Below the pieces are notes generated by a model that saw only the letters and a program-made list of their open reading frames with translations, searched no databases and was not told the origin of the DNA. From assembly GCA_964486935.1 (NCBI GenBank), contig CAZAPG010000002.1, forward strand, positions 259,062 through 323,061: a DNA stretch of 64,000 nucleotides, in the 5' to 3' direction. Shown here in pieces: positions 1-8,580 of this stretch. Source of the stretch: CAZAPG01 sp964486935 (GTDB taxonomy: Bacteria > Chloroflexota > Anaerolineae > 4572-78 > J111). The position numbers and the translations under genes were made by a program. How positions within the stretch are numbered: the first letter of the stretch is position 1; every line of letters begins with the position of its first letter.

Positions 1-1
1 C

Positions 2-835
2 CTGCTGGCCGCTGTGAACGCTATCGCCGCTACGGCTTCGGGCCTGAATAGCCGGGCCATGCCGGCCAGCGAGTACATTCAGATTACGCTGGATGGCCGG
101 GAGGCGGGGCGGGAATTTGCCATGCCCGTGGGCGGGGTGCGGGCCATTATCAGGGCGCTGACCAGAGCGTTACGGCAGGCCGGCGGAGAGCTGTTTGTGC
201 GCTCGCCGGTAGCCCAAATTCTGATAGAAGGCGGCGCAGCGGTGGGGGTCAAACTGGAAGATGGCCGGACGGCCCGCAGCCGGGTGGTGCTGCACAACGG
301 CGGGCCGGGCGCGTTTGTCAAACTGGCCGGGGGCGACAATTTGCCGCCGGCCTACCTGGAGCGATTGGCCGGGCTGAAGGGGGTAGAGTGCGCAGCGCTC
401 TTTTGCGCTACCCGCCAGCCGCTGTTCTCCGACGCCCCTATTACCATGACGCCCAACTGCCGCCGGGTGGTGGGTATCTTCTCGCCTACGGTGCTGGACC
501 CCGGCGTGTCGAAAAACGGGCTACATCTGTTCGATGCCTTTTTCCCCACCTACAGCGATGACCGCGCCGCCGAGTTGGAACTGGCCCTGGCCGACCTGCG
601 CGACCTGTTCCCTGATTTTGACCGGCTGGTGGAATGGCGCGTGCCAATGTTCTTTACCGGCGCCTGGCCCGGCACCGAAAGCGGCCAGACTTTTGGGCAA
701 ACCGGCGACAATCGGCTGGACCCGGTTACGCCCATTAAAAATTGTTTTTTGGTGGGGATGGACGTGAAAGGCTCCGGCGTGGCCGGCGATTTGATTCCGC
801 TGGGGGTGCGCCGGCTGTTGCAATACCTGAAGTGA
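2..835 (+). CDS. FAD-dependent oxidoreductase, phytoene-desaturase-like (5' truncated by window edge)
   Basis: The reading frame is open from base 2, so the FAD-binding N-terminus lies outside the window. The visible 277 residues carry the pattern of phytoene dehydrogenase / NAD(P)-FAD amine-oxidase-like proteins: MPVGGVRAIIRAL near residue 40 (the 'GG' substrate-entry segment) is followed by RSPVAQILIEGGAAVGVKLEDG, the beta-strand pair typical after the FAD fold, and a C-terminal GMDVKGSGVAGDLIPLGV segment that resembles the FAD-ribityl closing motif. The likely role is a flavin-dependent desaturase or isomerase acting on a hydrophobic substrate, but the substrate cannot be told. A strong hairpin terminator follows directly, so it is the last gene of its transcript. 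Confidence 0.7.
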   Translation: MLAAVNAIAATASGLNSRAMPASEYIQITLDGREAGREFAMPVGGVRAIIRALTRALRQAGGELFVRSPVAQILIEGGAAVGVKLEDGRTARSRVVLHNGGPGAFVKLAGGDNLPPAYLERLAGLKGVECAALFCATRQPLFSDAPITMTPNCRRVVGIFSPTVLDPGVSKNGLHLFDAFFPTYSDDRAAELELALADLRDLFPDFDRLVEWRVPMFFTGAWPGTESGQTFGQTGDNRLDPVTPIKNCFLVGMDVKGSGVAGDLIPLGVRRLLQYLK

Positions 836-844
836 AATAAAATA

Positions 845-876
845 ACAAAGCCCTTCGGGGAGAAGGGCTTTGTTTA
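845..876 (+). terminator. Rho-independent terminator
   Basis: A perfect 12-bp stem (ACAAAGCCCTTC, loop GGGGA, GAAGGGCTTTGT) starts 9 nt after the stop codon of the flavoprotein gene and ends in a short T-rich run. It separates that gene from the convergent exoribonuclease gene. A-rich sequence on the other side means it could also work weakly on the minus strand. Confidence 0.85.
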
Positions 877-1037
877 AGAGAGGAGGCAAGGGGTCTCTTA
901 TAGATAATTTTTGTGGGCGGCGGGTTCGCTCTGGAACCCTCTGCACAACCCAACTTTGTGTGTTATTGTGTTGGCCCCGCCATCTCGTTTCTGGCTATAA
1001 TATACCAAAATCAATTTTGGTTTGATAGTGACAAATG

Positions 1038-2885
1038 TCACAAGTTTTTTATGACATTTACCCGCCCGGCCACCTGAAAATAAGCCTCCAGTTCCGGCAA
1101 TTGCACCTGCTTGAGCGCCAGCGAAATGACGCTGTCGAGGGGCAAATCCTCGCGCAAATGCAGCCGGGTCTCCAGGTCCAGGTCAGGAATCAGCACCGTT
1201 CCGCGCAGGTTGCGTTTATCCACCAGCACCCCCTGGCCGCGCCAGTTAGGGTGGCGCATTAAATAGACCAGCGTCCAATGTTTATTGGATAGCCGCTCGG
1301 CCTGGCGCGCGCTGCCGGATACGGCTTCGGCGGCGCCAACGCGCTCCAGCACTTCGGCGGCGCTTAATACACCTTGCCCTCGCAGGTGCGCCCGGAGCTG
1401 CTGGTGAGCCACCAAATCGGCGTAGCGCCGCAGGGGGCTGGTGGCCTGGGTGTAAATATCAAGCCCCAGCCCGGCGTGGGGCGTGGGCACGCTGCTTACC
1501 TGGCTGCGTTTAAACGTTTTGCGGCGGGCAAACATTCCGGCCATCGTGTCGGGAAAGTCATTCTCATCCGGCGGCTCCTGGCTGGTGAAGGTAAAGGGAA
1601 TGTTGTGACGGACAGCGTAGTTGGCAATAACCTGGCCGGCCATCAGCATTGCCTCGCGCACCAGGTTGCGGCTTTTTAGCGGGGGCAATGGGCGGATAAT
1701 GATTTCATCATCAACCACGCGCACCTTCACTTCCGGTAGTTCAATCAAGGCCGCGCCGTTGGCCTCGCGCCGCTGTTGAAATTTTTGGGCCAGGCGGTAC
1801 AGGTCGGCAAAAGGCGATTCAGCCAGCCGGGTTTCAACGTCTTCATAACTCAGCCGCTGGACCCGTACCCAACTGAGCGCAATTTCAAGATTGATTACTT
1901 CGACGTCATCATTTAAATCCAGCCCAAACGAGAGCGCGGGCGAGGTATTGGTCAGGCCGAGCGCCAGCATTTGGGTGGCGCGGTGGGGCAGCATGGGCGC
2001 GGTGCCTTCCGGCAGGTAAAGGTTGGCCCCCCGGCCGCGCGCTTCGATATCGGCCGGGCTGCCGGGTTGAATGAGCGCGGCCACATCGGCAATATGCACC
2101 CACAGGCGGTGGCCGTCCAGGCTGAGGGCGTCGTCGGGGTCGCTGCTGCCCTCGTCGTCGATGGCAAAAGCGGGCAGGTGAGTCAGGTCCAGCCGCAACT
2201 CGTCGGGCAGGCCGGGCAAGTCAAGCTCTGGCGCGCCGGTAGGGACACTCAGGCGAATCGGGTAAGGGTTGAAGGTAGGCGGCCAGTAACCCAACTCCAG
2301 CAGCAGGGCGTGAGCATTTTCCCGGCTTTCGGCGCGGCCCAACTCGCGCAGCACGCGGCTTTTATCGCGTCGCTCCAGGGCCAAATCTTCTACCTCGCGC
2401 AAAAACGGTTCATCGGCGGCTTCTATCTGGCCGGTGCGGGCGCGCTCTAAAAATTCGCTCCAGGCTTGCTCTTCGGCGGCTTTGGCGGCTCTGGCGGCCC
2501 GGGTTTGGGCTACTTCAGCGGCGGTGCAGGCGGTAACTTCTTCGGGCGTCCCTTTGAAATAGAGGCCGTCGTCTACCAACTGCCAGGCAGCCCAGGCAGT
2601 AACGGGGGTGAACTCCTCGTAAATCAGTTCGGCCAGCTCGGCCAAACTGGTTTGGCTCCCGGCCAGCAGCTCCCAGGCCATTGTCACTTCTCCCTGCCGG
2701 GGCTGGAGGTCGCTTAAACGGTTGAGCGGGCCGGGGTGCAGCAGGGTGATATCTTTGGGCCGAACCTTGAGCGCGTTGCCATCTTCAAGCTCAATTTCCA
2801 GCTTGTCGCCCACCTGCTTGACCAGGGCCGGGCGGTTTTTGTAAAGCGCAAGACTATGCGGGCGGGGGGATGACTTTAAGGTCAA
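1038..2885 (-). CDS. RNase II/RNB-family 3'-5' exoribonuclease
   Basis: The 615-aa protein has an RNB catalytic domain spanning roughly residues 235-520. FAIDDEGSSDPDDALSLDG holds the cluster of aspartates that bind the two magnesium ions, and YTQATSPLRRYADLVAHQQ is the conserved C-terminal RNB motif with the substrate-contacting arginines. The N-terminal half is not a clear pair of cold-shock domains, and the C-terminus holds a short S1-like segment. The layout resembles the compact RNase II-type enzymes of cyanobacteria and Deinococcus rather than E. coli RNase R. It degrades single-stranded RNA processively in the cytoplasm. The start is a TTG with AAAGGAG 7 nt upstream. It is monocistronic and convergent with the preceding gene. 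Confidence 0.88.
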   Translation of the reverse strand: MTLKSSPRPHSLALYKNRPALVKQVGDKLEIELEDGNALKVRPKDITLLHPGPLNRLSDLQPRQGEVTMAWELLAGSQTSLAELAELIYEEFTPVTAWAAWQLVDDGLYFKGTPEEVTACTAAEVAQTRAARAAKAAEEQAWSEFLERARTGQIEAADEPFLREVEDLALERRDKSRVLRELGRAESRENAHALLLELGYWPPTFNPYPIRLSVPTGAPELDLPGLPDELRLDLTHLPAFAIDDEGSSDPDDALSLDGHRLWVHIADVAALIQPGSPADIEARGRGANLYLPEGTAPMLPHRATQMLALGLTNTSPALSFGLDLNDDVEVINLEIALSWVRVQRLSYEDVETRLAESPFADLYRLAQKFQQRREANGAALIELPEVKVRVVDDEIIIRPLPPLKSRNLVREAMLMAGQVIANYAVRHNIPFTFTSQEPPDENDFPDTMAGMFARRKTFKRSQVSSVPTPHAGLGLDIYTQATSPLRRYADLVAHQQLRAHLRGQGVLSAAEVLERVGAAEAVSGSARQAERLSNKHWTLVYLMRHPNWRGQGVLVDKRNLRGTVLIPDLDLETRLHLREDLPLDSVISLALKQVQLPELEAYFQVAGRVNVIKNL

Positions 2886-3005
2886 TAAAATCTCCTTTGC
2901 AAAATTGCAGTCAGGCGGCGTCGGTTGTAAGATGCGTGTGGGCCTATTATACTACTTTTACGTCTTGTTGCCAGCGGTTAAAATTATCGTTTTGAGGAAA
3001 AAGAA

Positions 3006-4193
3006 ATGTCCGAAACTACCCTGACTCCTCGCCAGCGCGTCAATATGGCGCTGGACCATCAAGAGCCGGACCGGGTGCCGGTTGACTTTTTGGCTACGCC
3101 CGAAGTGTGGCACAAACTGGTTGAGCATTTGCAGCCCGACCCATTGGGCGTGGGCCAGTCTGATTATGTGGACCCCACCTGGGAGGCCATTTTGCGCCAT
3201 TTTGAAATTGACTGCCGCCTCTTTTCTTATGACCAGTTTTGCAGCCCGCCCGATTCTATTCTGTACCCCGGCGCAAAGGTAGAGTGGTGGGACGTGCTGA
3301 CCCGCTCTACGCCCAACCGCATGTGGCGGCAGCAGTTGCCCAATGGCGCCCTGTACGATATTTGGGGGAGGCCCATCAACATTGTGCACCACGCCACCGG
3401 CGCGTACGAGGAGGCTGCCGGCTGGGCCTTGCAGAGCGCCACCTCGGTGGAAGAGTTGAAACATCATCCCTGGCCGGAGCCGGACTGGTGGGATTTTAGC
3501 CCGCTGCCCCAGGCCATCCGGTGGCTTGATAGCCACCAGGAGTACAATATCCGCTACCGGATTGGCTCGGTGTTTGAGAGCGCCTGGCAACTGCGCGGCA
3601 TGCAGGAGTTTTTAATGGATTTGGCCTTGACCCCGGAAATTCCCAAATACATTATGGACCGGCTGACCGAAATTCATCTGGAAAACACCCGCCGGGTGCT
3701 CAATTTGGCGGGCGACCGGCTGGATATGGTCTATTTTTACGATGACGTAGCCACCCAAAACTCGCTGATGATCTCGCCCGATATGTACGAGAAGCTGGTC
3801 AAACCGTGCCACCTTAAGCTCATCGAACTGGCTAAATCTTACGGCAAGCGGGTCATGTACCACTGCGATGGGGCCATCTATCCCCTCATCCCGGAATTGA
3901 TTGAGTTGGGCATCGACCTGCTCAACCCCATTCAACCCGACGCCAAAAATATGGAGTCGCTGCGGCTAAAGCAGGAATTTGGCGACCGGCTCAGTTTTCA
4001 CGGCGGCATCGACATTATCAAAACCCTGCCGCGCGGTACCACTAAGGATGTAAGGCAAGAGGTCAAAGAGCGGGTGCAGGTGTTAGGCCAGGGCGGCGGC
4101 TATATTCTGGCCAGCTCGCACCACATTCAGCCCGATACGCCGGTTGAAAACGTGCTGGCCATGTACGAGGTTTCGCTGCGTTACCGCAATTGA
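3006..4193 (+). CDS. Uroporphyrinogen decarboxylase (URO-D)-family methyltransferase
   Basis: This 395-aa protein opens with TPRQRVNMALDHQEPDRVPVDF, the standard N-terminal signature of URO-D-superfamily proteins. The C-terminal half carries MYHCDGAIYPLIPELIELG (a His-x-Cys pair in the position of the zinc ligands of cobamide methyltransferases MtaA/MtbA) and GGIDIIKTLPRGT. It is longer and more divergent than HemE, and no other heme gene is nearby. The relatives encoded beside MttB proteins move methyl groups between corrinoid proteins and coenzyme M or tetrahydrofolate. With mttB, two DAO oxidases and PF13769 nearby, methyl transfer in one-carbon metabolism is the better guess than heme synthesis. 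The PEP carboxylase gene begins 10 nt later, suggesting one transcript. Confidence 0.8.
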   Translation: MSETTLTPRQRVNMALDHQEPDRVPVDFLATPEVWHKLVEHLQPDPLGVGQSDYVDPTWEAILRHFEIDCRLFSYDQFCSPPDSILYPGAKVEWWDVLTRSTPNRMWRQQLPNGALYDIWGRPINIVHHATGAYEEAAGWALQSATSVEELKHHPWPEPDWWDFSPLPQAIRWLDSHQEYNIRYRIGSVFESAWQLRGMQEFLMDLALTPEIPKYIMDRLTEIHLENTRRVLNLAGDRLDMVYFYDDVATQNSLMISPDMYEKLVKPCHLKLIELAKSYGKRVMYHCDGAIYPLIPELIELGIDLLNPIQPDAKNMESLRLKQEFGDRLSFHGGIDIIKTLPRGTTKDVRQEVKERVQVLGQGGGYILASSHHIQPDTPVENVLAMYEVSLRYRN

Positions 4194-4203
4194 AAGAGCG
4201 CCA

Positions 4204-7002
4204 ATGAATCAACCAACCGATACGCAAGCCACCATTAGCAAAGACATTCATTTGCTGGGCAATATTTTGGGCGAGGTGATTCGAGAACAGGCCGGCCCGG
4301 ATATTTTTGAACTGGAAGAAAAAATTCGACGCCTGGCCAAACAATCTCGCGCCGAAAGCGACCCGGCCCGCAAAGACGAATTAACCCGGCTGGTCGACTT
4401 GTTGCCGGTGGCCGCTAAAGAATTTGTGGCCAGAGCCTTTACCATTTATTTTGAACTCATCAACCTGGCCGAAGAACATCACCGGGTGCGGGTATTGCGC
4501 GAGCGAGAAGCGCAGGCGCACCCCAACCCCCTGAAAGAATCCATTGCCGCGGCCCTGGCCACCCTGCGCGAAATGGGCGTGGACGAGCAGCGGGTGAAAC
4601 GCCTGTTAGAGTCGCTACGTATTGAAATGGTCTTTACCGCCCACCCCACCGAAGCCCGCCGCCGGACGGTTGTTTCCAAACTACGCCGCATCGCCCAAAT
4701 TCTGTACGATACGGAAGTGCGCGACCTGCTGCCTGCCGAGTACGAAGCCGCCGTCGCCAAAATCAAGGCCGAAGTGACCGCCCTGTGGGTTACGCAGCGC
4801 AGCCGCACCCTCAGACCTACGGTTAACGACGAGGTGCGTTCCGGCCTCTATTACTTTGACACAACCCTGTGGAACGTAGTGCCGCAGGTGTACCAATCGC
4901 TAAATCGCGCCCTGGCCCAATTTTACCCCGGCTTGCAGCCGCCAACCGCTTTTCTCACCTTTGGCTCCTGGATTGGCGGCGACCGGGACGGCAACCCCAA
5001 CGTCACCACCGAAACCACTGCCCTGGCGCTCTCTTTTCATCGCCGGCTGGCGGCCCAGCATCACCAGCAGGTGGCCCAGGCCCTGAGTCGCTCAATCAGC
5101 GTCTCAGACCGGCTGGCAGATATCAGCCCGGAAATCAAGGCAATGCTCGACGCAATTCCCCGCGAGCAAATGTCGGACCACATGGCCTACCTCTACCAGC
5201 GATACCCCTCGGAACTGTACCGCTTACTTTCGGCCCAACTCAGCGACGATTTAATTCAGACCACCGGCGAAGAAACCGCGGCCCGCTTGCTGGGCCGGGT
5301 GCAGGGGCCGCCGCCCCGCCTGCGCCATCGAGAAGATTTGCTCAGGCCGTTGAGTTTGATGGACGCCAGCCTGCGCGGCAGCAACCTGCATGTCATTGCC
5401 AATGCCGATTTGCAACAATTTTACCAGCAGGTGCAAACCTTTGGCCTGCACACCGCTCGCCTCGATATTCGGCAGTACAGCGAATACAACACAACCGTGC
5501 TGGACGAACTGTTGCAGCGATTAGGCTACATCAACCATTACGCCCGGCTAGACTCGGCCAGCCGTGTCACCCTCCTATCCCGGCTGCTGCTGGAATGGCC
5601 GCCCGACCTGTCTCACCTGACCAACTTGTCGCCCGAAACCGAAGAAACGCTGAACCTGTTCCGGTTACTCAGGCAGGTGGTCGATAACTACGGCCCGGAG
5701 GTGCTTGGCCCCTATATTGTCAGTATGACTCACGGGCCGGAGGATATTTTGACGGTGCTGCTGCTGGCCCGGTGGGCCGGTTTGTGTTTGCGGCCCGGCG
5801 ACAACAACGGCCAGGAAGGAATAGCCATTGTTCCCCTGTTTGAAACCCGCGAAGATTTGCACGCCGCGCCGGCTACTATGACCGCCCTGTTTACGCACCC
5901 CGGCTACAGCCGGCACCTGCGCCGCCTGGGCAACCGCCAAACTGTAATGATTGGCTATTCCGATAGCAATAAAGATGCGGGCTATATTGCGGCCAAATGG
6001 GAGCTTTACCTGGCCCAGCAAGCGCTGGCCGCCTGCTGTCGCGCGCACGATGTTCAGTTGACCCTTTTTCACGGGCGCGGTGGAACCATTGCCCGTGGCG
6101 GCGGCCCGGCCAATCGCGCCATTTTGGCGCTGCCGCGTGGCGCTACCGAGGGGCCGATTCGCATTACCGAACAGGGCGAGGTAATTGACGAGCACTACGG
6201 CCACGCCGCCATTGCCCGGCGTCATCTGGAGCAGATTATTAATGCCGTGCTGATTGCCAGTACCCCGGAGTATCAAACCCGGCGCGACCCGCAGGACGAA
6301 TGGCGGGCCGCAATGGACGAACTTTCGGCCAGCAGTTACCGGGCCTACCGCCAACTGGTTTATGACACGCCCGCGCTGATGACCTACTGGCAGCAGGCCA
6401 CGCCCATCAAAGAAATTAACCAGCTTCGGGTTGGCTCCAGACCGGCCCGCCGCACCAACAGCGATGAAATCGCCTCGCTGCGGGCCATCCCCTGGGGCTT
6501 TAGCTGGATGCAATCTCGCCACGTGCTGCCGGGCTGGTATGGCCTGGGGAGCGCCCTGGAAAGTTTTGCCCAAAATCAAGGCGCTTACGACTTGCTGCAA
6601 GAGATGTATCAGCAGTGGCCTTTTTTCAAAAATGCTATTGATAATGCGCAAATGGCTATGGGCAAGGCCGATATGGGCATTGCCCGGCTCTATGCCGGTC
6701 TGGTAGAGGATGAGCAAATCCGCAATTTGATTTTTAGCGATATTGAAGCCGAATTTTATCGCACTCGCCAGGCAATTTTGCAAATCACCAATCAGCAAGA
6801 ACTTCTTGATAATGAGCCGGTGTTGCAGCGCTCCATCAAACTGCGCAACCCCTATGTTGACCCGCTCAACTACATTCAGGTGAGTTTGTTGCGCCAACTC
6901 CGGGCCATGCCCAATTCTGACACCCCCGAAGCCGAGAGCGTGCTGCGCTGTATTTTTCTGACAATTAATGGCATTGCCGCCGGATTGAAAAATACGGGCT
7001 AA
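4204..7002 (+). CDS. ppc: Phosphoenolpyruvate carboxylase
   Basis: The enzyme adds bicarbonate to PEP to give oxaloacetate and so refills the TCA cycle. All key motifs of the bacterial family are present in the 932-aa product: VFTAHPTEARRRTV (catalytic His147), GSWIGGDRDGNPNVT, MIGYSDSNKDAGY, FHGRGGTIARGGGP (the glycine-rich loop), RAIPWGFSWMQSRHVLPGW and the C-terminal GIAAGLKNTG. I place the start at the ATG at 4204, where homology begins and an AAGAG lies just upstream. A longer in-frame start at 4144 would overlap the preceding gene by 50 bp and adds unrelated sequence. It probably shares a transcript with the URO-D-family gene. Confidence 0.97.
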   Translation: MNQPTDTQATISKDIHLLGNILGEVIREQAGPDIFELEEKIRRLAKQSRAESDPARKDELTRLVDLLPVAAKEFVARAFTIYFELINLAEEHHRVRVLREREAQAHPNPLKESIAAALATLREMGVDEQRVKRLLESLRIEMVFTAHPTEARRRTVVSKLRRIAQILYDTEVRDLLPAEYEAAVAKIKAEVTALWVTQRSRTLRPTVNDEVRSGLYYFDTTLWNVVPQVYQSLNRALAQFYPGLQPPTAFLTFGSWIGGDRDGNPNVTTETTALALSFHRRLAAQHHQQVAQALSRSISVSDRLADISPEIKAMLDAIPREQMSDHMAYLYQRYPSELYRLLSAQLSDDLIQTTGEETAARLLGRVQGPPPRLRHREDLLRPLSLMDASLRGSNLHVIANADLQQFYQQVQTFGLHTARLDIRQYSEYNTTVLDELLQRLGYINHYARLDSASRVTLLSRLLLEWPPDLSHLTNLSPETEETLNLFRLLRQVVDNYGPEVLGPYIVSMTHGPEDILTVLLLARWAGLCLRPGDNNGQEGIAIVPLFETREDLHAAPATMTALFTHPGYSRHLRRLGNRQTVMIGYSDSNKDAGYIAAKWELYLAQQALAACCRAHDVQLTLFHGRGGTIARGGGPANRAILALPRGATEGPIRITEQGEVIDEHYGHAAIARRHLEQIINAVLIASTPEYQTRRDPQDEWRAAMDELSASSYRAYRQLVYDTPALMTYWQQATPIKEINQLRVGSRPARRTNSDEIASLRAIPWGFSWMQSRHVLPGWYGLGSALESFAQNQGAYDLLQEMYQQWPFFKNAIDNAQMAMGKADMGIARLYAGLVEDEQIRNLIFSDIEAEFYRTRQAILQITNQQELLDNEPVLQRSIKLRNPYVDPLNYIQVSLLRQLRAMPNSDTPEAESVLRCIFLTINGIAAGLKNTG

Positions 7003-7025
7003 TCAAGACCACGGGGTTGGTTTAC

Positions 7026-8156
7026 TTACGCCTCCATTGTGCCAACGGTTACCCGCAGCGGCTCCAGCGCCGGCCAGTTTATGTTGACGCCCAGGCCGGG
7101 CGCATCGGGCAGGGTGATGAGGCCATCGGCATTGGGCAAAATGGGCCAGGGTAAAATAAAATCGCGACGTTCGGGCGTCCAGGTGGGCGGGTCAAAGGCA
7201 AACTCAATAAAGGGGGCGGTAGAGACCGCCGCCGAGATGTGCAAATTGGCCAGCAGCACCAGCCCGTCGCCCCAGGTGTGCGGCGAGTAGATGGCCCCGG
7301 CCGCCTGCACTTCGGCGGCAAGCTGGCGCGCTCGCAAAATGCCGGTGCTCCAGACCACGTCGGCCTGGTACACATCCAGCGAGCCGTGGCGCAGGTACTG
7401 GCGCAGTTCGCTGAATTCGCGGTTGCCTTCGCCGCCGGCAATGCGCAGCCGCGCCCGCCGCCGCAGGTCGGCCAGGCCACGATAATTGTGCCGGGGCAGC
7501 GGCTCCTCCAGCCAGTAGACGCCCAACTCGGCCAGGGCGTCGGCCACCCACAGCGCGGTCTTAAAATCCCACGGCGCCGAGGTATCCCAGGGCATTTGCC
7601 AGCCCTGGTTGGCGTCCACCAGAATTTCCATCTCCGCTCCCACTGCACCCCGAACGGCGCGGGCAATGGCAATATCGTGGCGCGGGTCGGCGGCGTGAAA
7701 GCGCAACTTGAGGGCAGGGAAACCCTGAGCCTTCAGTTTTTTGGCCGACTCGGCCCGCTCGTCAGCCGGCAGCCGTTCGCCGGTAGAGGCGTAGGGCCGG
7801 ATGCGCCCGCTGCGCCCGCCCAGCAATTTCCATAACGGCTGCCCGCTAATTTTGCCCATCAAATCCCACAGGGCCACTTCCAGCGGCCACATGCGGCCAT
7901 AGTGAAATTGCAGATTATCCAGCAATTGCACGTGGCGCTCAATCTCAAACGGGTCGCGGCCAATAAAAAGCGACTCGTGCCCGGCAAAGCCCAACATCGC
8001 ATCGCCGGAGCCTACGCCTTCGTAGTCTCCGGCACGGACGCGCACTATAGTGCTGGTGTGACTGCGGCGCGGCTGCGGGTCCCACGAGGCCCGAAAGGGC
8101 GGGTCGAGCGGCAGCCGGTAGTGATGAATGTCAATAGCGTCGATGGTGGGGGTCAT
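7026..8156 (-). CDS. Enolase-superfamily enzyme, mandelate racemase/muconate lactonizing group
   Basis: The 376-aa protein has the N-terminal capping domain and the TIM-barrel of the MR/MLE group. The catalytic elements can be read in order: the KLR base motif in PALKLRFHA, the three metal ligands in EILVDANQGW, WLEEPLPRHNY and IAGGEGN, and the opposite-face His in IYSPHTWGDG. This combination of Lys-x-Arg with the His fits the mandelate-racemase subgroup of acid-sugar dehydratases and racemases. The substrate is unknown. It is the last gene of a tight operon: its ATG overlaps the stop codon of the DUF3830 gene (TAATG), which itself follows the MttB-family gene by 2 nt. A methylated-compound catabolic role is inferred from that context. 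Confidence 0.88.
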   Translation of the reverse strand: MTPTIDAIDIHHYRLPLDPPFRASWDPQPRRSHTSTIVRVRAGDYEGVGSGDAMLGFAGHESLFIGRDPFEIERHVQLLDNLQFHYGRMWPLEVALWDLMGKISGQPLWKLLGGRSGRIRPYASTGERLPADERAESAKKLKAQGFPALKLRFHAADPRHDIAIARAVRGAVGAEMEILVDANQGWQMPWDTSAPWDFKTALWVADALAELGVYWLEEPLPRHNYRGLADLRRRARLRIAGGEGNREFSELRQYLRHGSLDVYQADVVWSTGILRARQLAAEVQAAGAIYSPHTWGDGLVLLANLHISAAVSTAPFIEFAFDPPTWTPERRDFILPWPILPNADGLITLPDAPGLGVNINWPALEPLRVTVGTMEA

Positions 8157-8578
8157 TATTCTTTGTCCAGCAGTTCAAATACAATATCCTGTGCGCCTTC
8201 CCATAATACCAGCCGGCCCAATTCTGGCAAATGTTCTTGCCCGCTGATGATGGTTAAAAAGTGATTGCCGGCCAATTGGCCCATTTTGCTGGCAAACAGG
8301 GCGCTGCCGTAGGGAAAGAGGATTTCGGTTTCGCTGTAGCCGCCGGGGTACAGTAAAATATCGCCCCGCGAGGGATGGGAGGTGTGGTTTTCAAAGCCAA
8401 CGCCAATTTCAAAATCGCCCAGCGGAATCCAGGCGGCCTCGCCGCTCCAGCGGGCCTGGATGATTTTGTTGCGAAAAGGCAGCAGTTTTGTGAAGGCGGC
8501 GCAGGTAGCCGGCGCATTTTTTTCTTCCAGGCGGGCTGTAAATTTTAAGTTGCCTACGGTTATTTGTAATAAAGTCAT
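8156..8578 (-). CDS. DUF3830 family protein (cyclophilin-like fold)
   Basis: The 140-aa soluble protein begins MTLLQITVGNLKFTARLEEKNAP, as DUF3830 proteins do. GDILLYPGGYSETEILFPYG and GNHFLTIISGQ are the conserved strands of the cyclophilin-like barrel. No catalytic residues are established for the family. It is wedged between the MttB-family gene (2-nt gap) and the enolase-superfamily gene (1-nt overlap), so the three are very likely made together. That arrangement suggests an accessory or substrate-handling role for a shared pathway, which is inference only. Confidence 0.75.
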   Translation of the reverse strand: MTLLQITVGNLKFTARLEEKNAPATCAAFTKLLPFRNKIIQARWSGEAAWIPLGDFEIGVGFENHTSHPSRGDILLYPGGYSETEILFPYGSALFASKMGQLAGNHFLTIISGQEHLPELGRLVLWEGAQDIVFELLDKE

Positions 8579-8580
8579 TT

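Noticed and set aside
1028..1041. Palindrome GTGACA-AA-TGTCAC near the end of the exoribonuclease gene
   Set aside because: It overlaps the stop codon between convergent genes and has no T-run or promoter nearby, so neither a terminator nor an operator is supported.
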